NCBI GenBank assembly: GCA_910588135.1 | Contig: CAJUOT010000012.1 | Location: 1 to 63,067 of the forward strand | DNA length: 63,067 bases | Direction of reading: 5' to 3' | From: an uncultured Oscillospiraceae bacterium | GTDB lineage: Bacteria > Bacillota > Clostridia > Oscillospirales > Oscillospiraceae | Program-made: the position numbers and the translations under genes | Notes under the pieces: generated by a model | What the model was told of the DNA's origin: nothing | Database searches by the model: none | Seen by the model: only the letters and a program-made list of their open reading frames with translations | Shown: one piece after another, positions 47,850-55,547 of the stretch | How the letters are laid out: each line of letters begins with the position of its first letter | Numbering within the stretch: position 1 is the stretch's first letter

Positions 47850-49393
47850 AAAAGCTAAAAGGTTTTGTCCTGCTCCTTGCCGGCCTGATGCTGCTGGCAA
47901 GCTGTTCCCCCGCCAAAGATCCCACGGGGTCTGGCGCGCCCTCCGCGTCCGGCAAAAACGACCTGATCGTGGCGGTGGCCAGCGAGCCGGTCACCCTGGA
48001 CCCCGCCGACCAGAACGACAGCGCCTCCAGTCTGGCCATCCGCCAGATGTACGACACGCTGATTATCCAGGATGAGAACATGAACCTCACCCCCGGCCTG
48101 GCCGAGTCCTGGGAGTTCACCGACGACACCACCCTGGTGCTCCACCTGCGCAAAGACGTGAAGTTCCACAACGGCGAGACCTTCACCTCCGCGGACGTGA
48201 TGTATTCCCTGGGCCGCGCCCTGGCGAATCCCAAGGTCAGCTCCTTCATCGACAGCGTCGACCTGGACAGCTCCAAGGCGGTGGATGAGTACACGGTGGA
48301 GCTGAAAACCACCATCCCCTATGTCCCCCTGCTGACCAACCTCTCCCACACCGCCATCTCCATGGTGAACCAGAAGGCGGTGGAGGAGGCCGGGGACGCC
48401 TTCAACGAGACGCCCTGCGGCACCGGCCCCTTCAAGCTGAAGGCCTGGACCCACGGCGACCGGGTGGAGTTTGTCCGGAACGACGACTACTGGGGGGACA
48501 AGCCCACCTATGAGAACCTGATCTTCCGCGCCATCCCGGAAAACGCCAACCGGGCCATCGAGGTGGAGACCGGCGGCGTGGACATCGCCCTGTCCCTGGC
48601 GCCCAACGACGGCACCCGCCTGAAGGACAGCGCCGACGTGAATGTGGTGGTCTATTCCGGCCTGTCCACCACCGGCATCCAGATCAACACCACGGCCAAG
48701 CCCTTTGACGATGTGCGGGTCCGTCAGGCGCTGAACTACGCCTGCGATTACCAGTCCATCGGCGAGTCGGTCTACGAGGGCTACGGCACGCGCTCCATCT
48801 GCCCAATGTCCAGCGAGGTCTGGGGCGCCAACAAGGACCTGTCCCCCTTCTCCTATGACCCGGCGAAGGCGAAGTCCCTGCTGGCCGAGGCGGGTTATCC
48901 CGACGGGCTCCCCGAGAAGATCCTGCTGGTCACCAATGACAACCGGCAGCGGATCGACACGTTTGAAATCATGCAGCGGCAGCTGGCTGAGGTGGGCATC
49001 GAGTCGGAGATCGCCGTGCGCGACATGGCCACCCTGGCGTCCTTCATCCCCGGCGACTACGAGCTGTTCATCGCCGGCTGGGGCTCCACCACCGGCGACC
49101 CCGACAACGGCCTGTACCAGACCTTCAACTCCAACTCCGGCACCGCGAACTCCGCCCGCATCCAGTTCCGGGACCCCCAGATCATCGACCTGCTGGAGCA
49201 GGGCCGTGCCGAGGCGGACAGCGACGCCCGCTATGAGATCTACCAGCAGGCCCAGGCGCTGATCTGGGACGCCTGCCCCTGGATCTGGTTCTGGCAGCCG
49301 GACACCATCGACGCCACCACGTCCCAGGTGAAGGGGTACGTGCCCCATCCCTCCGGCTACTATCAGTTCTTTGCCAAGGTCACCTTCGCGTAA
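47846..49393 (+). CDS. Peptide-type substrate-binding lipoprotein (SBP family 5)
   Basis: A 515-residue lipoprotein, with lipobox LLASC at about residues 13-17 and then an SBP_bac_5 fold: IVAVASEPVTLDPADQND, LHLRKDVKFHNGETFTSADV, the VRQALNYACDYQSIGESVY region, and FIAGWGSTTGDPDNGLYQTF. It is the receptor for the OppBCDF importer and the last gene of the operon; AGGAGG precedes the ATG. Members bind peptides, nickel, or opine-like molecules, so the cargo is open. Confidence 0.9.
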   Translation: MKKLKGFVLLLAGLMLLASCSPAKDPTGSGAPSASGKNDLIVAVASEPVTLDPADQNDSASSLAIRQMYDTLIIQDENMNLTPGLAESWEFTDDTTLVLHLRKDVKFHNGETFTSADVMYSLGRALANPKVSSFIDSVDLDSSKAVDEYTVELKTTIPYVPLLTNLSHTAISMVNQKAVEEAGDAFNETPCGTGPFKLKAWTHGDRVEFVRNDDYWGDKPTYENLIFRAIPENANRAIEVETGGVDIALSLAPNDGTRLKDSADVNVVVYSGLSTTGIQINTTAKPFDDVRVRQALNYACDYQSIGESVYEGYGTRSICPMSSEVWGANKDLSPFSYDPAKAKSLLAEAGYPDGLPEKILLVTNDNRQRIDTFEIMQRQLAEVGIESEIAVRDMATLASFIPGDYELFIAGWGSTTGDPDNGLYQTFNSNSGTANSARIQFRDPQIIDLLEQGRAEADSDARYEIYQQAQALIWDACPWIWFWQPDTIDATTSQVKGYVPHPSGYYQFFAKVTFA

Positions 49394-49412
49394 ACGAATA
49401 CGGCAGTACAAA

Positions 49413-49443
49413 GCGCGCCCCGGTCCATGGGACCGGGGCGCGC
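49413..49443. terminator. Terminator of the opp-NIF3 operon
   Basis: A 14-bp perfect stem (GCGCGCCCCGGTCC) with an ATG loop. It is convergent with the kinase gene. Confidence 0.8.
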
Positions 49444-49511
49444 CTGTTGCGGCGTCAGAACGAGATGGCGGCGGCATTGGACGACGGGGGAGAGCGCCGG
49501 CGGGGCGGGGC

Positions 49512-50405
49512 TCACGGGCAGGAGGGGAATCCATGCAGGCACACCCACAGCCGCCCCGCCTCATACCGGGCGGAGATGGTCCCGCCCATGCGCTCGGTGA
49601 GGACCTTCGCGATGGACAGCCCCAGCCCGGTGGAGCGGCGGCCGGTCTCCACGGTGTAAAACCGGTCGAACAGCCGCCCCACCTGCACCTCGTCCAGTCC
49701 GGCTGCGGCGTTGGACAGGGTAAGGACGCCGTCTTCACTCAGCGCCACCTCCAGATCCCCGCCGCCGTATTTCAGCGCGTTGGTCAGCAGGTTGCCCAGA
49801 ACGCGGGACAGGGCGGCGCGGTCCAGCATCCGTACCACCCGCTTTCCCGGCAGGGAGACCGCGGGGGTGACGCCCGCCTCCACCAGCGCCCCGTAGAGGG
49901 CGGCCACCGCCTCTTCCACCGCCCCGTTCAGGTCCACCGGCTCCAAGTTCAGCTCGTCCTCCAGGCTGGACGCCACGGAATAGCGCAGCAGCTCTTCGGT
50001 GAGCCGCCGCATGGCCTCCGCCCGGCCGGTGATGAGGGCCAGATACCGGGCCTGGGCGGGGGTCTTGTCCCCCTTGTCCAGCAGCTCCAGGTAGCCGCAG
50101 ATGGCGGTCAGCGGCGTGCGCAGGTCGTGGGACACGTTGGTGACGGCCTCCTTTAATTCCCGGTCCCCGTTTTCATACCGCTGGCGCGCTCGGCGCAGCT
50201 CCTTAAGATGGACGTTCAGCGCCCCCGCCAATTTCCGGGCGTGGGCGTCCCGCGTGGGGAGGAAGATGGGGTTGTTGGTGTCGGAAGCGAGGCGGTCCCC
50301 CAGCTGGGCGGCGATGCCGTCCAGGCTTTTTTGGAGCAGACGCAGGCGGACAAGCAGGGCCAGCGCCAGGACAGCCAGAGCGCCGCACAGCAGCCAGGGG
50401 AGCAT
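49512..50405 (-). CDS. Sensor histidine kinase of the exporter locus
   Basis: A 297-residue kinase with one N-terminal membrane helix (about residues 3-20) and no extracytoplasmic domain, then HisKA with H93 (VTNVSHDLRTPLTAICGYLE) and HATPase (LLTNALKYGGGD, GLGLSIAKVLTERMGG). Such short-input kinases usually sense through a partner transporter. The ATG at 50405 has GCGAGG upstream. It is the last gene after three permeases and is probably paired with the response regulator at 54321-54983, although four genes stand between. Confidence 0.9.
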   Translation of the reverse strand: MLPWLLCGALAVLALALLVRLRLLQKSLDGIAAQLGDRLASDTNNPIFLPTRDAHARKLAGALNVHLKELRRARQRYENGDRELKEAVTNVSHDLRTPLTAICGYLELLDKGDKTPAQARYLALITGRAEAMRRLTEELLRYSVASSLEDELNLEPVDLNGAVEEAVAALYGALVEAGVTPAVSLPGKRVVRMLDRAALSRVLGNLLTNALKYGGGDLEVALSEDGVLTLSNAAAGLDEVQVGRLFDRFYTVETGRRSTGLGLSIAKVLTERMGGTISARYEAGRLWVCLHGFPSCP

Positions 50406-50438
50406 GGAAAACACCTCGCTTTGGGGCGGCTTCGCCGC

Positions 50439-51260
50439 CTAGTTCAAGTCTTTTTTGCGGAACAGGAGAACGCCGATCCCGGCAGCGAAAGCGATGCCAG
50501 TCAGGGAACACAGCAGCATTCCGCCCGGATTGTGCGCCTGCCGGCTGGCGTACTGCACGATCTGGCAGGTGGGCAGGAGAATGTTGAGGACTTCAAAGAC
50601 CGCGCGCTGCGGGCCGCGCAGATATTGGGGGTTGGGCGTTTCGCGGCCCGGTATATAGTTCCCCTCCGCGTTCCAGGAACCGCCCAGGTATTCGGGGGAC
50701 AGCAGACGGCTTCTGATGTAGATGGCGGCAAGCAGCAGGAGGAACACCCCCAGCACGCACAGCATCGCCGACCGGGACTTCCGGGTGCAGGTCATGGCGA
50801 CGAAGATAAGGATGGCGCACAGCGCGGCCATCGCCGCCAGCGAGCCCAGGAGGATGAGGGCCGTCTGCTCCGCGTCCGTCTCCAGGGGCCCCACCAGCGG
50901 TATGCCGATGACGGCCACCGCCGCCAGGTAGGCCCCGGAGAACAGCAGGGACGCCCCCATGCCCGACAGCAGATTCGCGGCGTAGATGGCCGGACGGGCG
51001 TGGCCCGCCGCCACCTTGTTCCGGATGGCGCCGCCGCTGTACTCCGCCCCGAAAAACAGGGGAACGAATACCGCTGTGACGATACAGGACAGGATGGGAT
51101 AGGTGAAAAACGCCCCGTCCAGCGGGAAGCTGTCCCACTGGTTCATCTGCCAATAGTTGGCGGACATCAGCGCCCCAAGGAGGAACATGGCCAGCAGCAG
51201 GCCCCAGAACAGCCCGCTCTTTTTCAGCCGCAGGAGGTTGGCGGACAGTAAATTCCTCAT
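50439..51260 (-). CDS. ABC-2 type permease, third of three paralogues
   Basis: A 273-residue six-helix permease. It starts MRNLLSANLLRLKKSGLFWG and ends LLFRRKDLN, the same frame as its two neighbours. The middle has the FFGAEYSGGAIRNKVAAGHA motif shared by all three (gAEysdGaiRNKlavGhsR), and the MTCTRKSRSAMLCVLGVFLL helix. The ATG at 51260 follows a GGTGGGCGG site. It is part of the one-ATPase, three-permease exporter. Confidence 0.85.
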   Translation of the reverse strand: MRNLLSANLLRLKKSGLFWGLLLAMFLLGALMSANYWQMNQWDSFPLDGAFFTYPILSCIVTAVFVPLFFGAEYSGGAIRNKVAAGHARPAIYAANLLSGMGASLLFSGAYLAAVAVIGIPLVGPLETDAEQTALILLGSLAAMAALCAILIFVAMTCTRKSRSAMLCVLGVFLLLLAAIYIRSRLLSPEYLGGSWNAEGNYIPGRETPNPQYLRGPQRAVFEVLNILLPTCQIVQYASRQAHNPGGMLLCSLTGIAFAAGIGVLLFRKKDLN

Positions 51261-51269
51261 GCCGCCCAC

Positions 51270-52091
51270 CTACTTCAAGTCCTTCCGCCGGAACAGCGCC
51301 GCGCCGGCGGCGGTCAGCACGGCGGTGTCAAACAGCGAGTACAGCGGCAGACGTTCCGGATGTTCCACCTGCACCCGCATATATTGCAGGGACTGTCCCG
51401 TGGGGAGCAGGTCTTGGAGGGTTTCCAGAACCTGCCGCTTCGCGCCGCCCACATAGCGGGGGTTGGGCTCGCCGGGGATCACCTCGCCGAAGTCGGTGAC
51501 CTCCATGGACAGGTATTCCGGGTGCATCAGAGGAACTTCCACGTTCCCCGCCGCCAGGTAGAGCGCCAGCATCCCCACCAGGCAGATCACCGCCGCCCCG
51601 CTTTTCCGGGCGCAGTTCATCACCACGAGGGTATACAGGGCGCAGTACGCCGCCAGCAGGGCAAGCGTCCCCAGGGCCAGGAGGATCAGCGTGCCCGCAT
51701 CCAGGGCCGGAGGTTCGTAGATAAAGAGGCCCACCGCCAGCACGGGCAGCACATAGGCCGCGGCGGCGGAAATGGCCACAACGGTGCTGATGATCAGGTG
51801 GGACAGGTAGATGGACAGGCGGGAATGGCCCACCGCCAGCTTGTTCCGGAAAGTTCCGTCGCTGTGCTCCGCGCCGAAGAACAGGGGGATGAACACTGCC
51901 ATGCCGAAGCCCAGCAGCAGGGCATAGGTAAACAGGTCGATGGTCAGGTAGAACTTGGCGTTCCATTTCAGATAGTGGTTGAGGTGCTGGAGGGTGAAGA
52001 ACGCGCCAAAGGCGAACATTACCGCCAGCAGGCCCCAGAACAGCACGCTTTTCCGCAAGCGGAAGAGGTTCGCCGCCAGCAGATTTCTCAT
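51270..52091 (-). CDS. ABC-2 type permease, second of three paralogues
   Basis: A 273-residue paralogue of the permeases on both sides. It starts MRNLLAANLFRLRKSVLFWG, contains FFGAEHSDGTFRNKLAVGHS and ends ALFRRKDLK. The gap to the next copy is only 9 nt, and the junction sequences (AAGTAGGTGGGCGGC/G before each ATG) are nearly identical, which is evidence of tandem duplication. Confidence 0.85.
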   Translation of the reverse strand: MRNLLAANLFRLRKSVLFWGLLAVMFAFGAFFTLQHLNHYLKWNAKFYLTIDLFTYALLLGFGMAVFIPLFFGAEHSDGTFRNKLAVGHSRLSIYLSHLIISTVVAISAAAAYVLPVLAVGLFIYEPPALDAGTLILLALGTLALLAAYCALYTLVVMNCARKSGAAVICLVGMLALYLAAGNVEVPLMHPEYLSMEVTDFGEVIPGEPNPRYVGGAKRQVLETLQDLLPTGQSLQYMRVQVEHPERLPLYSLFDTAVLTAAGAALFRRKDLK

Positions 52092-52100
52092 CCCGCCCAC

Positions 52101-52961
52101 CTACTTCAAATCCTTCCGCCGGAACAGCGTGGCCCCGGCGGCGGAGAACACCGCCGCCACCACCGCCGACAGCCCCATCAGCCGCAGAGGGTCGGTGAAG
52201 CCCAGCGTGGTGTACTGGACGGACTGCCCCGTGGGCAGCAGGTCGTAGAGGAATTGGTACAGCTCCCGCTTTGCCCCGGTGATGTACATGGGGTTGGGCT
52301 CCAGCGGGGCAAGCGCGACCTGCCCGTCGACGCTCAACTCATAGCTCTGGATGAATTCGGGCGCTTCCAGCGCGGCGTTGAGGTAGACCGCGAAAATCAG
52401 CAGGGCGAACACCCCCAGCAGGCAGATCACCACAGAGGTGGATTTTTTCGCGCAGTTCATGGACACGAAGGTGAACATGGCGCAGAAGGCGGCCAGCATC
52501 ACCACCGAGCCGGCAATGGCGGAGAGAAGCAGGGGGGCGGGCTTGGTGAACCAGCCCAGCAGGGGGGCGCCCACCGCCAGACAGGAGAGCATATAGCCCG
52601 CCATGCACAGGAAGGACGCCGTAAAGCCGGAGATGAGGTTGGCGAAGTAGATGGACAGACGGGACTGGCCCACCACGATTTTGTTGCGGATAGCCCCGTC
52701 GCTGTACTCGGTGCCCACAAACAGGGCGATGAACTCCGCCGCCAGGATGCCGATAAAGGCGGCGTACTCGAAGAACTGGCCTTCCAGCAGGGCCTTGGCC
52801 TGGATTACCTCGGGCACGCTCAGGTCGGCGCCCAGGCCCACCTGAGACCGGAACTCCCCCAGGGCCGCCAGCGCCCCCAGGCCCACGCACACCCCCAGGG
52901 AGCCCCAGAAGGCGTTGGTTTTTCGCAGCCGCAGGAAATTGGCGCTGAGCAGCTCAGTCAT
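52101..52961 (-). CDS. ABC-2 type permease, first of three paralogues
   Basis: A 286-residue paralogue, slightly longer. It starts MTELLSANFLRLRKTNAFWG, contains FVGTEYSDGAIRNKIVVGQS and SMNCAKKSTSVVICLLGVFA, and ends TLFRRKDLK. The ATG at 52961 has GGAGGTGG upstream and overlaps the ATPase 3' end by 8 nt. It resembles permeases of bacitracin and lantibiotic immunity exporters. Confidence 0.85.
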   Translation of the reverse strand: MTELLSANFLRLRKTNAFWGSLGVCVGLGALAALGEFRSQVGLGADLSVPEVIQAKALLEGQFFEYAAFIGILAAEFIALFVGTEYSDGAIRNKIVVGQSRLSIYFANLISGFTASFLCMAGYMLSCLAVGAPLLGWFTKPAPLLLSAIAGSVVMLAAFCAMFTFVSMNCAKKSTSVVICLLGVFALLIFAVYLNAALEAPEFIQSYELSVDGQVALAPLEPNPMYITGAKRELYQFLYDLLPTGQSVQYTTLGFTDPLRLMGLSAVVAAVFSAAGATLFRRKDLK

Positions 52962-53868
52962 GGGAGCCACCTCCCACCAGATTGACGAAGTAGCTTTCAA
53001 GGCTCTCGTCCCGCTCCTGGGCGGACAGCAGCTCGCAGCCCTCTGCGTCCAGGGCCTTACTGAGCTGGGAGATGTTCACTTGGGCGTACACGTCCGCCTG
53101 TCCGTCGTCTAAAATCTTGTACTCGATCCCCATGCCGTCCAGTACACGGGCCAGGGCGCGGGTATCGGTGACCTGAATGCGCAGGCACTTGCGGCAGGCG
53201 GCCTCCAGCTCCCGGGCGGACAGCTCCTTGACGATGCGGCCGGAGTCGATGAAGCCGTAGTGGGTGGCCAGCCTGGACAGCTCGTCCAGGATATGGGAGG
53301 AGATGAGCACGGTGATGTTCCGCTCCCGGTTCAGCTTCAGGATCAGCTCCCGGATCTCGATGATGCCCTGGGGGTCCAGGCCGTTCACCGGTTCGTCCAG
53401 CACCAGAAAGTCCGGGTCCCCCGCCAGGGCTACGGCGATGCCCAGCCGCTGCTTCATCCCCAGGGAGAAGTTGCGGGCCTTTTTGCTCCCGGTGCCCTCC
53501 AGTCCCACCAGCTTCAAAAGCTCCGGGATGCCCTCGTCCGACGGCACGCCTAAGACCCGGAACTGCTCCTTCAAATTGTCCTCAGCGGTGAGGTCCAGAT
53601 AGATGGACGGGGTTTCCACCACCGCGCCCATCCGGCGGCGGACCTTGGCGATGTCTTTTTGGGCGCTGTCCACGCCGTAGAGGGCGTAGGTTCCGGACGT
53701 GGGGGCCTGAAGGCCGCAGATCAGCCGGATGAGGGTGGTCTTGCCCGCGCCGTTGCGGCCCACGAAGCCGTAGATCGAGCCCTTGGGGACGCGCATGGTG
53801 AGGGTGTCCAGCGCCTTGAAGCCCTTGTAGTGCTTGGAAAGGCCCTGAGTGACCAGTACGTATTCCAT
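52954..53868 (-). CDS. ABC exporter ATPase (lantibiotic/bacitracin resistance type)
   Basis: A 304-residue BcrA-like ATPase: Walker A GRNGAGKTT, Q-loop VVETPSIYLDL, signature NFSLGMKQRLGIA, Walker B FLVLDEPVNGLD, H-loop ISSHILDEL. The C-terminal about 90 residues form the extra domain common in BcrA-type proteins. The ATG at 53868 follows GGAGGCAATC. It drives the three permeases that follow. Likely function is export of, or resistance to, an antimicrobial peptide. Confidence 0.92.
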   Translation of the reverse strand: MEYVLVTQGLSKHYKGFKALDTLTMRVPKGSIYGFVGRNGAGKTTLIRLICGLQAPTSGTYALYGVDSAQKDIAKVRRRMGAVVETPSIYLDLTAEDNLKEQFRVLGVPSDEGIPELLKLVGLEGTGSKKARNFSLGMKQRLGIAVALAGDPDFLVLDEPVNGLDPQGIIEIRELILKLNRERNITVLISSHILDELSRLATHYGFIDSGRIVKELSARELEAACRKCLRIQVTDTRALARVLDGMGIEYKILDDGQADVYAQVNISQLSKALDAEGCELLSAQERDESLESYFVNLVGGGSHD

Positions 53869-53897
53869 AAGATTGCCTCCGTTTTCAAGATTGCCTG

Positions 53898-53974
53898 TGT
53901 AGGGGCGCGCAGTGCGCGCCCGCCTGTGCGGATATAGGCCGTGTATCCGCGGGCGCACGATGTGCGCCCCTACA
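53898..53974. repeat. Inverted-repeat element between operator and exporter genes
   Basis: A 77-bp element bounded by TGTAGGGGC and GCCCCTACA, with GGCGCGC/GCGCGCC-type and CGGGCGCAC/GTGCGCCC inner stems. Its form is that of a dispersed intergenic repeat or small MITE. It lies in the exporter 5' leader, directly upstream of the ATPase gene. Confidence 0.7.
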
Positions 53975-53990
53975 ACAATTTGATCCTATC

Positions 53991-54038
53991 AGAAAACGGT
54001 TAAGAAAGCGGTCAAGGAAACCGTTCAGAAATGGTTGA
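53991..54038. promoter_or_regulatory. Four tandem 12-bp repeats, candidate response-regulator operator
   Basis: AGAAAACGGTTA, AGAAAGCGGTCA, AGGAAACCGTTC and AGAAATGGTTGA stand end to end, with consensus AGAAAnCGGTTA. A period near one helical turn is typical of OmpR-family regulator arrays. Position is between the regulator-side genes and the exporter genes, where the exporter promoter should be. Confidence 0.6.
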
Positions 54039-54052
54039 GATTTTGCCGCCGC

Positions 54053-54307
54053 TCACTTGAGCCGGTCGCTGAACGCCTTCAGCTCCCGCTTTCTGTCCGA
54101 GGGGAGGCTGTTGAACTCCACGCCCTGAATCGCGCCCTCCAGGGCATAGAGATGAACCAGGCAGACCTGGGGAAACACTGTTTTCAGCCGGAAAAACGCC
54201 TGCTCGGCCCCCTCCTGCGTCAGCTGCTCCGGGGTGTGTATGCCCACGGCGGTGAGCTTCCGGGCCATCTCCCTGCCGATATTCCGCATGGACTGTAAGT
54301 CTGCCAT
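54053..54307 (-). CDS. TfoX C-terminal domain protein
   Basis: An 84-residue protein made of a TfoX_C-type helix-hairpin-helix domain: LQSMRNIGREMARKLTAVGI, HTPEQLTQEGAEQAFFRLKT. Stand-alone TfoX_C proteins are common in Firmicutes with no proven role. The ATG at 54307 has GGAGGAG upstream. It starts 13 nt after the response regulator stop and is co-transcribed with it. Confidence 0.82.
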   Translation of the reverse strand: MADLQSMRNIGREMARKLTAVGIHTPEQLTQEGAEQAFFRLKTVFPQVCLVHLYALEGAIQGVEFNSLPSDRKRELKAFSDRLK

Positions 54308-54320
54308 ACCGTTCTCCTCC

Positions 54321-54983
54321 TTATTCTGTCCGCATTTTAAATCCGATCCCCCAAACGGATTCAATGCAATCTCCCGCCCCGGCGTCCCGCAGCTTTTTCC
54401 GCAGGTTGCTCATATGGGTTTTCAGGGAGCTCTCCGTGCAGTCCGGGGTGTCCCGGCCGATCTTGTCCAACAGCCGGGACTTGGTGACCACCTGGGCGGG
54501 GTTGGCCATCAGCAGCTTCAAAATGGCGTACTCTGTCCGGGTGAGGCGCACCGGCCCGCCATCCACGGACACCGAGCGGGCGTCCGGCTCCAGCCGCAGG
54601 GGGCCGAAGGCCAGGACCGCTCCCGGCTGGGCGGCGGCCTCCCGCAGCCGCACTGCCACCCGGGCCAGCAGCTCCCGCAGGGCGAAGGGCTTGGTGACGT
54701 AGTCCGCCGCGCCCCCCAGCAGCAGGGCGGTTTTGCTGTCGGTATCCGCCCTGGCGCTGACCACAATCACGGGTATGCCCGACAGCCGGGGCAGAAGATG
54801 CTCCCCGGACAGGCCGGGGAGCATCAGGTCCAGCAAAACGAGGTCGGGCCGGCCCCGCTCCAGGGCCAGCACCGCCTCGGTGCCCGAGTAGGCCCGGCTC
54901 ACCCGGTAGCCCTCCCCCTCCAGGGCCTCCTGGAGGAGGTTCCCGATATGAATGTCGTCGTCGATGACAAGGATGTGCTTCAT
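54321..54983 (-). CDS. OmpR-family response regulator of the exporter locus
   Basis: A 220-residue regulator. Receiver: Asp8-Asp10 cluster, phospho-acceptor D52 (VLLDLMLPG) and the Lys in TKPFALREL. Winged helix at about 128-218 (SLKTHMSNLRKKLRDAGA, SVWGIGFKM). It is expected to bind the 12-bp repeat array at 53991-54038 and act with the kinase at 49512-50405. It begins 30 nt after the GNAT gene with GGGAGG upstream. Confidence 0.92.
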   Translation of the reverse strand: MKHILVIDDDIHIGNLLQEALEGEGYRVSRAYSGTEAVLALERGRPDLVLLDLMLPGLSGEHLLPRLSGIPVIVVSARADTDSKTALLLGGAADYVTKPFALRELLARVAVRLREAAAQPGAVLAFGPLRLEPDARSVSVDGGPVRLTRTEYAILKLLMANPAQVVTKSRLLDKIGRDTPDCTESSLKTHMSNLRKKLRDAGAGDCIESVWGIGFKMRTE

Positions 54984-55013
54984 GATGCGCGCCCGCCTCC
55001 CGATCTACTGGTT

Positions 55014-55547
55014 TTAATCAACGCGGCTGGTCAGGTACTCCTCCCTGGTAAGCAGCAGGTGGCGGATGCCGTCCGTCGTGCCCGCGTCCCGGAAGCCCGC
55101 TGCCCGATGGGCCTTCCAGGCGGCGTCCCGGGTAGTCTCGAAGTAGTTGTGGAGGCGGCTGACGCCGCAGTCCCGGAAGGCGCGGTCCAGCATCAGCCGC
55201 AGGGCGGGCACAGCATAGCCCTGGCCGCGGCAGGGGGCATAGATCACGATGCCCATGTCCCACCAGTCCTTGTCCGGCGTGTAGTGGAAGCACACGTCGC
55301 CGATCCACTCCCCGTCGGATTTCCGGCGGATATAGGCGTAGAAGCGCTCCGGCTCCCGGCCCACCCACTGGGCGTGCCAGTCCGCCCACTCCTCACGGGG
55401 AAAGTCGATACAGCCGGTATCCTTGTGATAGCCGGGCCAGGGGTCATAGCCTGCGTTGTAGGACATGGTGGCCGGGTCGGCCATCATTTTCTGGTAGAAC
55501 CAAAGCTCATCCAGCTTGGGGACATACAGTTCAAGTTCCACGCTCAT
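55014..55547 (-). CDS. GNAT-family N-acetyltransferase
   Basis: A 177-residue GNAT enzyme with the acetyl-CoA site IVIYAPCRGQGYAVPALRLM (RGQGYA matches motif A) and RLHNYFETTRDAAWKAHRAAGF. It overlaps the hydratase end by 4 nt. GGAGGG abuts the ATG at 55547, so an in-frame GTG at 55541, correctly spaced, may be the true start. The acceptor is unknown; short GNATs beside exporters often modify small molecules. Confidence 0.85.
   Translation of the reverse strand: MSVELELYVPKLDELWFYQKMMADPATMSYNAGYDPWPGYHKDTGCIDFPREEWADWHAQWVGREPERFYAYIRRKSDGEWIGDVCFHYTPDKDWWDMGIVIYAPCRGQGYAVPALRLMLDRAFRDCGVSRLHNYFETTRDAAWKAHRAAGFRDAGTTDGIRHLLLTREEYLTSRVD

Noticed and set aside
53991..54038. CRISPR-like array
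   Set aside because: Four 12-bp units with no spacers and imperfect identity; no cas genes. It fits an operator array.
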